Shown here one piece after another: positions 36,200-50,527 of a stretch of 64,000 nt of DNA; position 1 is the stretch's first letter, and each line of letters begins with the position of its first letter. Position numbers and translations under genes: made by a program. Origin of the DNA: Roridomyces roridus (Eukaryota > Basidiomycota > Agaricomycetes > Agaricales > Mycenaceae). The DNA lies in NCBI GenBank assembly GCA_029378245.1, contig JARKIF010000140.1, positions 1 through 64,000 of the forward strand, read 5' to 3'. The notes beneath the pieces were generated by a model, which did no database searches, was not told where the DNA came from, and saw only the letters and a list, made by a program, of their open reading frames with translations.

Positions 36200-37050
36200 T
36201 CAAGAGGCAGCAAATCAAGTGATCCGCGACACAAGGTTGATATCTCCGGTTGGCCTTGATGGCACAGTGGAATCGACAAAATGCAAACAAAATGTATCGA
36301 GTGGTATCAGATATTAGTCTTAAGTGTCGAGCAAGAGGTTACAAGCCCTATGCTACCCAATTGCAAGCAGAGAATGGACATACGAGCAGACGACAGCGGT
36401 CGGGTTTAGCGGACTTCACGGAGCTACACCCAAATGAGGAAGGGGGGGGGTGCGTGAGACAGTGTCAGAGATCAGTTGATCTGCTGCCTCTTGCCTCGCA
36501 TGGTGGAGTGTCGGTCGCCGTGATCCGTCACTTGAATTTGAAATGGGCGAATTAATTCGTACGGGATTGCCAAAGCCAACAGCTCGCCCGTGCGCGTGAC
36601 CCCCCGAGTCCCGACACGTTTGCCATCGCCTGTCTCTGTTCCTAGCGTCGGTGGGCACTGGGCTGCTCATCACGAACGTTTCTCTCGCGGAGGAACGCGG
36701 ATATGCGCATCCAACCGCTTGGACAAAACCATTTACTACTAAATCATTTAGGCAAAAGAAAGTGCCAAGCTTCGGAAAAACCCATCATTTGATGTTGTTC
36801 CGTCGGACCAAATCCGACATTCCCTTCCTCTCTCCTCGACCATGTCCTCTTCCATCTCCAACATGGATGTTTTGTGCTCCAGAACGACTCCATTGACATG
36901 CATGGCACCGATCCTCATTGGGTGGAAGGTAAAAAGTCGAATTTCGTCGATGAGTCATGATGCTGACGCGACGGTGGCACCAGTGCCGCCACAGTGGTTA
37001 CTGATATAAGAGGAAGAAAAGAAGCGTCCGAACACGATCCTCCCCCGTCC
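36200..37050. other. No gene seen
   Basis: Intergenic before the RTA1-like gene; a G run lies near 36441. No coding signal. Confidence 0.5.
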
Positions 37051-37062
37051 TCCCGCCCCGCC

Positions 37063-38327
37063 ATGACCATGCCCACGGAGCTGATCCAAACCCTGCGGAT
37101 GAACCCATATGGGTACCTCCCCACCAAATACGTCTGCATCCTCTTCGTCGTTCTTTTTGCTCTCTCCACTGGTGCGTGATTCCCAATCTACTTGCTTGCT
37201 CTACAGTTTCTTATCGATACTTCAGTAATTCATTTGGGCCAGGCCATCCGGTACAGACTCTGGTGGCTCCTCCCCACAGCGTGTCTATGCGGGGCGTTGG
37301 AGATTGTTGGGTGGATCGGGCGGACGTGGTCTTCCAGGTCCCCGCTCAAGTTCCCGCCGTACGAGATGCAGTACGTCCTCATCTCTTCTCATTCCTTTCG
37401 AGTGTATGGCTAACTCGTGCCAGGATCATCTGCACCATCATGGGGGTACGTCGCAGCCGCATTGAGCTTTAGTTTCATTCAGTTGACCTCCGTGCGATAG
37501 CCTACCCCTCTGGCTGCGGCCAACTTTATCATCTTGGGTTACATTATCACGCGTCTTGGCTCGCAATATAGCCGACTCTCCGCTCGAACCTGTGAGAACT
37601 ATCAGAACGAGACTTGAACTCTACTCAACTAACACGTTCTTTTTCTAGACGCAATCCTCTTCCTCTGCTGCGTGCGTCTTCTTTCCATCTCTTTCCAGAT
37701 TGGGCTAACGTATACACAGGACTTTATCTCGCTCGTCATCCAAGGCATCGGAGGCGGGATGGCCGCGCGCGCTGTTGCGAAGCACATAAACCCCGAGAAG
37801 GGCGGACACGTCATGCTCGCTGGTATAATCTTTCAACTCAGTGCGTACCTGTCTCCCTCTCCCCGTCCTGCATTACTCACCAAGACTTCAGTAACGATCA
37901 CCGTATACGCTTTTTGCGCCGGCGAATTCGTCTTCCGCTACGCACGCTCCAAACCCATCTCTGCCTCCCCCGCCGTTGCCAAGCAGGAGAGACCAATCCT
38001 TACTCAACGCATGAAAATCCTCCTCTACGCACTCGCCCTGAGCACGACGCTCCTCCTCATCCGTGCCGTCTACCGTGTGTGCGAGCTTGCTGATGGGTGG
38101 ACGGGGAGGATCATCCATACCCAGGTTTATTTCAGTGCGTGCCAGTCTTGCTTTCTTTGAATAAATGACTGATGAGCGACCCAGACGTGTTGGACGGCGC
38201 TGCGATCGTGTTGGCCATGTACACGTTGAATTTCGTGCATCCGGGGATGTTCCTCGAGTTGAGGAGCTCGAGGCGGTCCGAGAAGATCGAGATGGAGAGC
38301 GAGCTTGATGCTGGGGAGAAGGTGTAG
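37063..38327 (+). CDS. RTA1-like lipid-translocating/stress membrane protein
   Basis: Seven-helix plasma-membrane protein of the RTA1 family (RTA1/RSB1/PUG1 in yeast), linked to lipid translocation and resistance to toxic compounds; the true substrate is rarely known. The start at 37063 (MTMPTELIQTLRMNPYGYLP) is the normal family beginning. Family blocks follow: ALEIVGWIGRTWSS, YEMQIICTIMGPTPLAAANF, DFISLVIQGIGGGMAA, IRAVYRVCELADGW and the last helix AAIVLAMYTLNFVHPGMFL, then a charged tail to TAG at 38327. Introns are short GT-AG; all junctions keep frame. Confidence 0.92.
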
Positions 38328-38885
38328 GAGGAGGAGGATTGACATCGTTTATCAGATTCAGATTAGTAGATGAATGAATGTGGGATACCCAGGGTGTGAA
38401 ACTCATAATGAATTTTTAAAAAGCCGGTAACAGTGCGGCTCGTATGCCGCACAGGTCAGAAAACGGAGGAAAACGGAGGACGAGTCATATTTCGTGATTC
38501 GGCCCAAGCCGCGAGCCGGCCATCTATGCCCGCCTCTGACGCCAGTTGTGCTCGCTGGTATGAGCAGATGGTAGAATAAATACAAGAGAATCTACGCAGG
38601 GTAACGACCCGCTGACGAAGACGATACCCTGCATGTGCCAGTTTTGCCAGGGCCGATGAGCAAAAAGTAGTGAGTCCGGGACTCCCACGGCGCCGTCGGA
38701 GCGCGTAGCTTGTGTTCCAACGGCCATACAAACCGCACACGCCCCCGTTTGTCCGTTGGTTCTTCGCGTGGAACTAGACATTTCTACGCAGTAATATCAT
38801 GATCTTGACGTACATAGGCTGTATCAAAGCTGTATTCAATTTTGATGCAAGGGAACGCATATCAAAAAATTGACGCCGGTTGGCA

Positions 38886-38892
38886 TATAAAA
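38886..38892 (+). promoter_or_regulatory. TATA box of small secreted protein
   Basis: TATAAAA lies about 65 bases before the ATG at 38956. Confidence 0.5.
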
Positions 38893-38955
38893 GGAGGACC
38901 GACCAGCTGTGAGCCTCCCCAGAATCCAACACTCCCATTTGATTCCGCTCGCACA

Positions 38956-39409
38956 ATGACTTTGAAATTCACCGTGTTCGCTACTCTGCTCCTCGCTGGG
39001 TTCGCTAACGCAGGACCTGCTATTGTGCGTATCCGTCTCCTCTCCCTCTCGACGGACAACGGCTAATGCAAAGCAGCAAGCACGCCAGGTCGATGAAGAC
39101 ATCCTCAACTTGTGCTTCGCAGACACCAGCCTCGGATGCTTCCAGGCCGAGGCTTTGATCGACGGCTCGTGCGGCGGCTTCCCGCGGTTCAGCTCACCTT
39201 TCGGGACGGTTTCACTGGAGACGGCAGGGCCGGTGTGTACGCTTTTCGAGTACGTGTTGTCTTGTCTTTCTGGAGGGAAGTTGTGTTGATGCGTGAGTAC
39301 TTGCAGGGAGACTGCTTGCACGGGCACTTCGGCTCTGTTCAGCAGTGTCGACACAACGGAACTGGCCACCTTGGGGCTTAACAATGTCGAGTCGTTTTCA
39401 TGTGTGTGA
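38956..39409 (+). CDS. Small secreted cysteine-containing protein, crystallin-like pattern
   Basis: Three exons give about 115 residues. The signal peptide MTLKFTVFATLLLAGFANA is followed by a short propeptide-like GPAIQARQ and a domain with cysteines at NLCFAD, LGCFQA, GSCGGF, PVCTLF, TACTGT and the end FSCV. The C-terminal pattern 'C-T-L-F-x(4)-C-T-G-T-S ... L-G-L-N-N-x-E-S-F-x-C' recalls beta/gamma-crystallin-like small secreted proteins frequent in Agaricomycetes; I infer fold similarity from the pattern only. The role is unknown (effector-like or cell-surface). Both introns have clean GT-AG borders, and the stop is TGA at 39409. Confidence 0.75.
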
Positions 39410-39890
39410 TCGGGGGATTTTGGGATGATTGAGGGAAAGTGTTGGGACGTTGGTCGAGGTACTAGATCTCGGAGTACTACCAAGCTTGACCTGTTCGATT
39501 CAGGATCCGACATTAGATGCGGGTGCCACAATTTTTCCATCCCTTGATATGAAAGATTTCTCGGTTGAGTCAAAATGACCTGTTGACGAAGATCTATTAT
39601 GAGAGATCACCTGAAGGCACAGGGCCCCAAGCGAACAAAGTCCATGAAATCATCAAGTCTCGTTCGACTCCGGCTCGGTGTACTAGTGGGTTGCGAATTA
39701 CTTGTTTTTTACTCGATACGACGCTGACCCCGTGTGTAGATTCGAGAGGGTTTCCGAGGCCTCCTTTCGACTCTCCAGTCCACTGTCCTTTTTGTAAGAG
39801 TTCGACTGCTCGACTCAATTCTCGGAGAAAAGAAACAGATATCCTAATTGACGCTCGTGGTGTACAGCAAATAAACATAATGAAGACCGA

Positions 39891-42520
39891 CTATCCCTGC
39901 CAGGAAGTAGTGATCGTTTGACTCCCTGAAGCATTCGTCGTCGCAGAGCGATTTGGGTCCGACTCCCAGACAACCTATGAGTTAAAATAATCAGAAAACA
40001 AGTACAAGGACAGAAAGAAGCATCTGCTCACACTTCCGTCAGTCTCCTTGCGGATGAACTTGTACTGAAAGCTCGTGTTGGGCGGTAGGTTTACGGTTAT
40101 GCTCCACACTGGATACGTCGCAGAAGAGAGTGCAAGCTGTGGAGAGGTGAGAAAGATTGGAGTTTGAGTAGATGGTGAATTACAGCAGATGCGGGCGCCC
40201 AAGTGCCTAGTTGTGAGATGCTCCCGACGAGGAAGATGTTCTGTGGGAAATCATGGTTAGAGATCAAAGCGAAGGATGTTTGTGAGAGTACGCACCTCCC
40301 CGAAAGTAGTCGTTGCTGTCTCGTCGAAGGTTACAGCTACCGTAGAGCTCCCTCCTCCGCTGCTGCTCGACCCAGATCCCAGAGACCCGGTATGAATCGC
40401 AATCGCACTGCGCGCCGGTACCGTGGCACTGAAAGATCCTCCGGATACGGTGAATCTACGTCAGGTAATTCAATCAACTGCTTTATCGAGTGGAGATAAA
40501 GACGCACCCGCTTCCCGTGCATTTCCCCGAAACGCTGGAGCCACTGATCACATCGCAATAGGCGCCGTTGGGCAAGCTCGTCGTGAACTGAGTGGTCCAC
40601 GCAGAGTCGGCGTTGTTGATAGCGACGAAGCCAAGGGAACCTAGAGGTGTCGTCGGTCAGGCATTCCCCATCTGCAGGTAATAGATGACGCACCTCTGCC
40701 AAAGGCAATCTGCTGCGCCTGCGGCGACACCCAATTCGTGATCGCCGCAGTCCCGACATTATTCCTGAACCCAACCATCCCCGAAATCGCGATGAATCGA
40801 TGCTGGCAGAGCCAACCACCCGACCCGCCAGTGGCCGAGCACGTACCCGCACCCCCATTCGGCGCGCCGTCATCTGTCGTACCGAAAGTGTAGGAGGAGA
40901 GGACGGTGGGCGTGCCGTAGGAATGCGCCAACGAGAAAATTGTCGCGGTTATGTATGTGTTGGAAGGGGAGTTTATGGTGAGGGAGTTGCCGTTCTGAGT
41001 CCGTCCAGGATGAGATTCTAGAGAAGAGCGAGGGAGATGGAGGACGTACGCGTTCTGTGTCGTGGTTGGTGACGAACACGTTTGCTTGGGTTCCGGAGAC
41101 CCAGCCTTGACTAGACTCAGTATGGGGTCAGCGTCGAATGAGACAGTTAGTCACCTTGATTATCCAGGTTTTGCAAACTCGAAATTCCACCACCCGAGAA
41201 TGCGTTCTTGACAGCCGTAGTATATCTGAATCTGATACCAAAAACGCGTTTAGCATGGAGTCTGTGGGCGGGAGGACACTCACTCTTGAACATCGCCGTT
41301 CCCGACATACTCAGACGGCTGAATCGGCTCCCCCGCGCCCCAGATGACTTCTTGCGTCACATACCCGGGCTTGGTAGTCAATCTGCTCAAGATGTTGGCA
41401 ATGTCCGTGGCGGGCATATCTGCAGTCATCGAGTTCAAGGATCGTGCAAGTAGGAGACGAGCTGCAAGACGCACGCTTTGCAGCATCCAGTCGGAACCCA
41501 TCAACGCCGAGCGAAATCAGTTTGTTTCCGTAGCCCGCGAGGACGCCCCGCACGTAGTCCGTGTCCGTGGCCAAGCTGAATTCAGCCATCAAAATCAATC
41601 ACGATTCTTGTTCGGAAGACTCGAAACTCACTCGGCTAGATTGTCCAACTCGCAAGTCTGCACTTCGACTCTGTTGTCGTAGTTCACGATGTCGTCGCCG
41701 GGTTCCAGACCGCAGTGATGAAAGTCCTGCCAGTGGAAATTAAAATCAATACCGCGTAAGTAAGTAGACAAGGTTCACACACCTGATTCTGATATATCCC
41801 GGGATACACGTAGTGTGTGAAGCTCGAGCCCGCGGTACCCGTCCCCGAGTCGATTCCCGCCATGTGGTTGAAGAGCGTATCTGGACAAAGTAACGATCAG
41901 CACGTGGACATTCGCCGGAGGAATAGGTGGACAGGTGGAGTCGGATCCAAGAAGCACAAGTCACCTGCGATGACCTTGACGCCGGCGGCGTGGCAAGTGT
42001 TGATCATACTGCTCGTACCAGTCAGCAGATGAGAGGGAAGACGGGAAACACGCGGACCTTTGGAATTGTGCTTGATTTCCGCGTTTCGAGGTGAGGATGT
42101 ACGAGACGGGCTGGTAATCTAAAACCCAACTCAGCTGCTGCTATGTGAGGGACGGACGGCGTCGTTCTCACCTGTCCACCACTGGGAACCTGTAATGTGC
42201 TCTTGAGGAGGGCTGACTGTGTGCGCGGATGAGTCTCAATGAAAAGGATCCCAGCAAGCGGCATACCTTGGACGAAGCCATACCCCGCAGGCCCGATGAA
42301 ATTGGTGCATTCAGCCGCGACGCTATCCCTGGGCGAACATTCAGATCCCTCCATTTGCGATACTGACCGAGTCTCACCAATTCCACTCGAACATCTGGAT
42401 AATCACCGTCTTGCTACCAGAGGGCGCGCGAGCACCGATCGTCGAGTTGGGGCCACCTACTGCAGCGGCTGCGGAGGGGCGGAGAAACCATCCGAGGAGG
42501 GGGACGAGAGGAAGCAGCAT
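39891..42520 (-). CDS. Secreted alpha-amylase, GH13 with C-terminal CBM20 starch-binding domain
   Basis: Extracellular endo-acting starch hydrolase, about 590 residues in some 16 exons, all junctions in frame by eye. MLLPLVPLLGWFLRPSAAAA is the signal peptide. The catalytic barrel shows the four GH13 regions: DTLFNHM (I), GVDGFRLDAAKH with the nucleophile Asp (II), TQEVIWG with the acid/base Glu (III), and FVTNHDTE with the third Asp (IV). WNWDSVAAEC and GYGFVQVSPPQEH mark the animal/actinobacterial-type GH13_32 subfamily found in basidiomycetes. A Gly/Ser linker (GSGSSSSGGGSS) leads to CBM20 (TFDETATTTFGENIFLVGS, WSITVNLPP, FQYKFIRKETDGSVVWESDP). The stop is TAG at 39891. No regulatory site is evident. 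Confidence 0.95.
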
Positions 42521-42599
42521 TGTAGAGTGCGAGGAGCGTCACATGTTGTCTTTTGTACTCGGACGGTGTTGCCATGTGCATGTGCGGGCGTCGTCCCAT

Positions 42600-43900
42600 G
42601 ACCTTTTGCCTCGATCATCCCTGATCCTGAACTTGATCATCCCTAAATACACGGATAAAGGTGGGCTTGGCAAAGGTACATCGTGATTCGGCGTGTGGGT
42701 TCGCGAGGCCAAATCAGCTCCACTGACTCAGCGCAGGCACCGGAGAGACATCAGCAAATCGGAGAAATCTAGCTGATACCGGCTGAACCACAACAGCGTG
42801 ATGGCGCACCAATGTGATCGCAAGGCCGTTGCCTTTGGACGGATGGTCAAGATCTGGAATGCCGCCGTGCTCTTGCACGGAATTGTAAACGCATGAAATA
42901 ACCCAATGCATCTGAATGGAGGTTGTAGATAGGAATGTCCGGCTTCTGTCAGGCATTTCGGCATCCGTCGATTGCAAGTCCAATCACTCGGTCGGCATGG
43001 TTTCAGTGATTTCGGTCCTTTTCCCGATGATCGCAGATGGAGGTGGTAAGGAGAGTGGCGAGGCGCTTAGCCCATGCCGACAGAGAATGGCACGGCTTTG
43101 CCGACATCCATAGCGGCGCAAGCGCCGTTCCCCTACTCTGAGTCCGATGCATCTGATGATTTGGATCAGTTTACAATTTGACTTTGCAGTTCACCAACTT
43201 GAAAGTAATTTTATTCCAGATGCTGCACGTGGATTGTAATTTGGATTTGTGTGTAAGTAGCTTTTCATTTTTGTTCTTGTTTCATTCAGCTGTGAATGAC
43301 GGAGAGGAATGTGGATCCTGGGGGCAATCATCAGGGTTGACATAGGTGGGATGAGTCAGATGGACATATGTGATTGATGCAATGAGTTTTGCGGGAGATC
43401 AGAAAATTCAGCCCTCCTCTTGACAGAGTAGGGGATAATCCGGCGCTAATCGCTTAGCGGCGCGGAGGGGGCCGGAGATTCCGTGATCAAATCAATCATC
43501 AGTGTGCCACGTCGGCGTGACGTCACGTTTCCTCGTGCTCCAATCGTGCTCCTTTCTCTGCTTTCACCACAGCTTGACCTGCGATCTTTGAGGCCTTGAT
43601 CCTCGACCTTTCCCGCGCTCCGTTTGCTACTCTTCTTCCCCGAGTCCTCCCGTGTGCCTTGAGGTCACGCCTGGCCCATTACTTACCAAGATCACCTCAT
43701 GCCGGCCGGCCGCTCTTGGTAGAGGATTCCGTTGCGCTCCACCGTCTCGTTCAGGCTTCACTGTGCCCGACCCAAGCTCCCACTCCATCGTCGCCACCGT
43801 CTTCCTGGTTCTCTGCTCCGTATCCTCGAAATCAGCTCCTCAGAATGACAGACGAAGAGCTCGGTCCCGCTCAACGGGCCTGAGAGTGTCGCAACTCCCG
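42600..43900. other. No secure gene
   Basis: Short ORFs without motifs. The ORFs around 43600-43880 are rich in Pro/Ser and not recognised. Confidence 0.45.
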
Positions 43901-43938
43901 GACAGCACATTTGCCCATAATGAAAATCGACTGAACTA

Positions 43939-44340
43939 TTACTCAAGGCCTGCTACTTCCCAAGTAGTCGCAAAATGTACACGATCATCCAGTCCTTTGG
44001 GTCGCTCGGGTATCCAGAAAGCAAGTCCACTATCGTCCTTGGGAATCCGACCCAAGTTTACGTTCTTTTTATATTCGCGCCCAAAGATACACGGATTGCC
44101 ATGCGCTGGCCAAGAATAGACATCACTCGGAAGCTCCGGTAACCTTGTGCCTATAGTTTCCCGACGACATAGCACAAAGATATCTTTTTCAACCCACTAC
44201 GTCGGGCTCTCCCCGTTATCCGTGCTATAAGAAACAAAATAGCGCCGGTTTACCAATGCGTCGGACCCGTAGGTTAGTGGTGGTTGAGCCTTTGCGACAG
44301 CCACGCTCCTGCGACCTCGGTGACGACGTACTGGATACAT
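43939..44340 (-). pseudogene. Unknown protein ORF with one in-frame stop
   Basis: From an ATG at 44340 the minus strand encodes about 48 residues ending ALVNRRYFVSYSTDNGESPT, then TAG at 44197-44199, and continues in the same frame with WVEKDIFVLCRRETIG and WPAHGNPCIFGREYKKN to TAA at 43939. Composition on both sides of the stop is protein-like, suggesting one gene of about 130 codons with a nonsense mutation. I do not recognise the family. It faces away from the peroxidase. Confidence 0.4.
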
Positions 44341-44390
44341 TCCCAGCTCAGGAAAGAAAACAGCCTGCATTCCCAGCTGAACCTTGAAGG

Positions 44391-45977
<1,587 letters not shown>

Positions 45978-45999
45978 GCGGTATCTCTGTGGTAGTTAT

Positions 46000-47080
46000 C
46001 TTTATGCGTTTTCAGTCCTGTCTTTGGTAGAAGCATATCATTGTTTGATATCATGGCTTATGTTGGGAGCGTGTACCGAGTGAGAAAAACAAAGAAACCG
46101 AGAAACACGGACGGTGGAGTCGAAGCTAATTATTTGTTGTACCCATTGTCCTGGATTCTATTATCTAACCCAATACAATAGCTCACACTAGAGGCGTTTG
46201 AGACTCAGATGATGTGGTGATACGTTCCGAGACTCACCAACGGTGGCTCAAGTAGTACGTTTGTGTACCAAGTAGCGATAGACAGCTAAAGACTGAACTC
46301 ATTGCCATCTATGTATGCCCATGAGCAACAAAAAACACGTCTCGGCCACCGCCTCCTATGACCCTCGAGAGGAATCGAACTCCGGCGTGACTTACTGGAC
46401 CAATTGACAGATAATGTTCCGCCCATTCAGGCCGCGCCGACTGGAAGTTGCCACTGCGCGTACTGAGATCCGTGTGCGAAAATTGTGAACACGGACAAAA
46501 AATGAATTCTCAAGAGACTTTTGAGCTTGCTCACAGACAGCCGGCGCGCTTGGCCTACGTCAAACTAACATAGACTGAGCATCTGGCTGCTAGAAGCTGC
46601 ACTCGCAGGGCCAGCTCGGACACACGGCGCTTCACACTCAGTTTCGTACGATGCCCATGGATGCCCATCACACGAGATCATACCCGGATCAACACCTGTG
46701 ATCACCCCACATCAAACGGAATTGGAACTCAAACAGGACAAAGTGTGATAATTGACAAAATACAGTCTGGCAACCAGGACAGACGATTTGCCATTTGCAA
46801 TTCCACTACACGAATTCGGTGCTGGGCGGTGAATGAAACGTGCACTGCATTTGTCGATCAAAAGGAGTATATGGGCAACGGACACTCTTGGGCCTACTTA
46901 GTGTGCACCACTCTGTGAGTGGGTCCCATCCCTTCTGTGCACAAAACTCGTTGGAGCGGAAAGCAGGATTCGAAGGCGCCTAAGCCTGGCGAAACAGGCA
47001 CATGAGGATCTCAAATTTCCGAATTTCAAAAAACAAGGCTGTACGAGCTCCCCGAAACTGGCAATTGGCAGCAAGAGTCT
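46000..47080. other. No secure gene
   Basis: An ORF at 46661-46918 ends YMGNGHSWAYLVCTTL but has no clear start or family. A tRNA-like B-box near 46370 was examined and rejected. Confidence 0.4.
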
Positions 47081-47098
47081 CATCCTCCGCAATCGACC

Positions 47099-47105
47099 TA
47101 TAAAA
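47099..47105 (+). promoter_or_regulatory. TATA box
   Basis: TATAAAA lies 36 bases upstream of the ATG at 47135. Confidence 0.5.
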
Positions 47106-47134
47106 ACTCCAAACACCCTCCCCGTGTCTTCAAA

Positions 47135-47729
47135 ATGCCCCCCTCCCGCCGTGCCTCAGTCGTGAGCGCCTCTTCCAAGGTATTCGGACGCCCGTTCGAA
47201 AGCCTTCGGGCCTCCGTCGTGCGCACCGCGCGGCGTCGCAGCCTCCGTCGGCACACCGCAATGGGGTGCACCTTCGAATTTGTCACGCCCCCGACGCCTC
47301 CCGCGAGCTCGGTAGACCGCCGTCAATCGACGCTCTCCGCAGCCCCCCTCCTTCAGCGCAAATCCTCCTCGCTGTCCATCTCCCTCAGTGAATTCACGCA
47401 GCGCAACCAGTCTTGCATGTCCCTCGCGTCCGTGTCCTCTGACGAAAGCATGGACACGGTTGACTCGGCGGAGACGGTTACCCCGGCCGGCGTTCAAGGC
47501 TGTATGATGCCTTCCCAGTCGACGTTCTTCCACCCACCTGGTGCTCGACCACTGCGCCGTACGTCGAAGAGCACACGTCGGGTCAAGCGCTGCAGGAAAT
47601 TCGTTTGGGTGCGTACCTCTCACTTGTCTTTTGTGTTAGATACTAACGAACTTCGCACAGGCCGTCATCACCTCCATCGTCTTCGTCCCCACGCCCGGAG
47701 TCACTATTGGCCCGTCTTCCTATCGGTGA
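47135..47729 (+). CDS. Hypothetical Ser/Arg-rich small protein
   Basis: Two exons: the first runs from MPPSRRASVVSASSKVFGRP through a Ser/Thr/Arg-rich region to RRVKRCRKFVW. An intron with GT-AG borders (about 47610-47660) then joins to AVITSIVFVPTPGVTIGPSS before TGA at 47729. It is basic and largely disordered, with RRxS-type kinase-like sites (RRAS, RRQS, RRTS) and a short hydrophobic C-terminus. It has a TATA box at normal distance and an intact frame, so it is likely a real gene. The family is not recognised. Confidence 0.6.
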
Positions 47730-47739
47730 TTTCAGTACG

Positions 47740-50500
47740 CTGCCTGGCAACCCTTCTTTCACTTCGCATTGTCTTCGGTCTCAGGTGATAATCCCTCACG
47801 ATCCAATGAATACATACTTATTTAGCATCAGTCTGTCCTTACTAGGTGTACCATCCCCTTTTTCGTCGGTCTACATATGTCGACATTTTGCCAGCTGTAC
47901 TTTGCTTTAAATTATTCATTTTGTTTCTCGAAGCTCTGCGGGCATCTGCTGATCGTGCAGAGTTGACTACACTGGCCGAACACAGAGGCACGGAGGGATG
48001 AAACCAGTCTCACCGGCGGCTGTGTGTCGGGTAAACCATGAGGGAGTAGGAGTTTAGGGGAAAGGATGATCCGTCCGCCCCCCCCCCCCCCCCCAAAAAA
48101 AAAGCAGGAGTTGCCAGGGCCATACGGGACCGTCGCCGAGTCGAACGGGCGCACGCCGCGGACCGTGCCTAGTTAGCGCACGCACTGGTAATCCACTAGG
48201 GACTGGCACTCGAGAGATGTCGTGGTCTCAATATTCCCAAAGAGAAAGACAAAATTGTCCTCACTCCGCTATCTAAGTATGTATACATGGAGCCCGGAGC
48301 GAACGGTTCTGACCGAGCGCTGGTGGTGATTTCGTGCGCGCACTGTTCGACACGACGTCGGTCTACCATCTCAGCCGTCATGATCTTTTCGAGTTTGACA
48401 ATCGGCGAATTGCGATGCGGCAATCATTCATCGCAATTCGGCGAAATAAAAATGTTGGACTCGCCCAATTCCAAGGTCCCGGGTCGAACGGGGCGCGTTT
48501 TAAATACTGGAGGCCAAGGATTTTCTCACTAAGTACCGCTGACACACTCTGGCTGCGGACGACGTTAAGGTTGCTTGATTCAACTCTCGTCTTGGCGTTC
48601 CGAGTGCCCAATTAGCGGATCTGATGGGCTACATAATCAACTCATCAATTGCTTTCAGTGAAGTTTCAGGCAACTCGTTCGACGATGCTCACGGGCTCCT
48701 CCCATGCAGACACGCATCAAGTCTGGTCACCGCAGACACACTGGGTCCTGAGATTCGGTTCGTTTGTCGAATGCCAAAAGGCATTCTTCTGCAACGGCAT
48801 CCTTGTCGAGGAAGAAGGAAAAGAAAAATCACTTCCACCCGGTTCAACCTGGTCCTGAATCGATTGGACGCGGTGGCAGCGAGATCTCAGTTCGGTCAAA
48901 AGTAGCAATCGGTTTCCTTGCCGATTCCATGGGTGTGATCATATCCCGGATCACTCAGAACGCTATATGTATCTAGCACGAGCAGCCGCACGGCGGCGTA
49001 AAAGTGCAGGGCGCCTCACATGCCAGAGCGCAGATAGCGCCGGCCTGCGATCAAATTGTCAGTGACTTGACCCAAGGACGGGAGAATTGTGGCTTCAAAG
49101 CCATACCGGGGCGGGGTTGGCACCGACGATGGGCTGTGTATTCATCCATCTGGTCAGTTCTTTCTCGGTATTATGGTACAAAACCCACCACAAGGATGAG
49201 AAGGGCGGTGCTGAGAAGGGTCGATGGAGAGAAAAATTTCATTGTGGGTGGTCAAGGAAGCGGTCGTCTGGGCTTTTATTTGAGAACGGGACCTTTCGTC
49301 AGTCGATACCCGAGTTCTAACTTCTCCGTCAACGGGTCTCCGAGGCTACTCGCTGGCCAGACCCATATATGTTTATGGATCAGCATAATTGAACTGCAAC
49401 TTCCTCTGCGCTTCCGTGTTCAATTGAATTGTGGATCGGGCCCGTTTGTTTCAGGTCCGCGCCGTTGTCAGCGCAAGGGAAACCAAATTGCCCTGCGCCC
49501 CGGGCATGTACTGTGCCGTCTTAAAATTGCATGCCCACATCATGACTAGTGAGTCCAGGTCCCGTAACTAAATGTTGATTCATTTATCCCGTTCGCGACG
49601 GAGGATGGGTATCATTGGCACAAGTACAGAAACTGCTGCGGATAGCGATTGAAGTCGGGTGCGTACGCCGTATACACATTTCCCCCGGTGTGATGAAGCC
49701 AATAGTTGAATCGAACCGTGGGAAATTACTGTCTGTACTGATGTGATCACCGGGAAAGAAGCCCCGTCATCACGGCGCAATCACTGGAAATCAGGGGACC
49801 TGACTATACAGGTTCACGAGCCTGTCTAAATGCCGTTGGGGTGGCTTAGATCTGGTCAGACCTCGGGCATCAAATCCCCGGGATGTGTGAGTTCTATGCC
49901 GCCGTTCGGAACGTTCCTGAATGCTAGTCTGGTTGGGTATTGTCCAACGGTACCGTTCTTTATGTTCAACATCCGCCGTCGCCGTCGGACTCTGGACTCG
50001 GTATAGCACGTATAAACATCATCACTTGGTGAGTCCCGCACTGAATCAACACTACATTTTTGATTCAGCCACTGGCCGCGGCGGATGGCTATCGTACCGC
50101 TCCCAATGTATCGAAACGCTGCAAATCTCGTTTTACTATGCCTATTTGAAGATGCAATACCAACCGATGCAGTGCGACCGTGGGACATCATCTGATCGCT
50201 ATCAACCCGATCGTAACTTCTCGCTCACAAGTGCCACCAAAGTGCCACACGCGTAAACACCCAGGGATCCAAGGAGGCTACTTATTGCAGCCTTTCCGGC
50301 TCCGCTCTATTCGCATGTGAGCTCCAGCCTCCGCCCATTTCATTACTCCAGAGTCCAGAGGCTATCCAAGACACCGCCCGTCCAAAACAGACATCGGGTG
50401 GAGAGCCACATGATACTCAAATCTTATGTCCATGGCTGGGCACGTCAGCCAAGAAAATCGATTTACAGACACTCATCAATTTACACCCATAAGTACTCCC
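47740..50500. other. Long stretch without a secure gene
   Basis: Several ORFs of 60-180 codons overlap on both strands with no domain motif or matching introns. The only structural feature is a homopolymer pair at 48078-48103. Confidence 0.45.
48078..48103. repeat. Homopolymer tract C17A9
   Basis: Seventeen C followed by nine A. Length is likely unreliable and variable. Confidence 0.9.
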
Positions 50501-50527
50501 ACTCTCCTTGCCCTCGAAACCGACCAC

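Noticed and set aside
46330..46460. tRNA gene on the minus strand, suggested by GGAGTTCGATTCC and TGGTCCAGT with a T-run downstream
   Set aside because: The two boxes are too close together, the T stem has mismatches and no acceptor stem can be paired.
48649..48908. Small secreted or lectin-like gene
   Set aside because: No signal peptide, no supported introns and no recognisable family.
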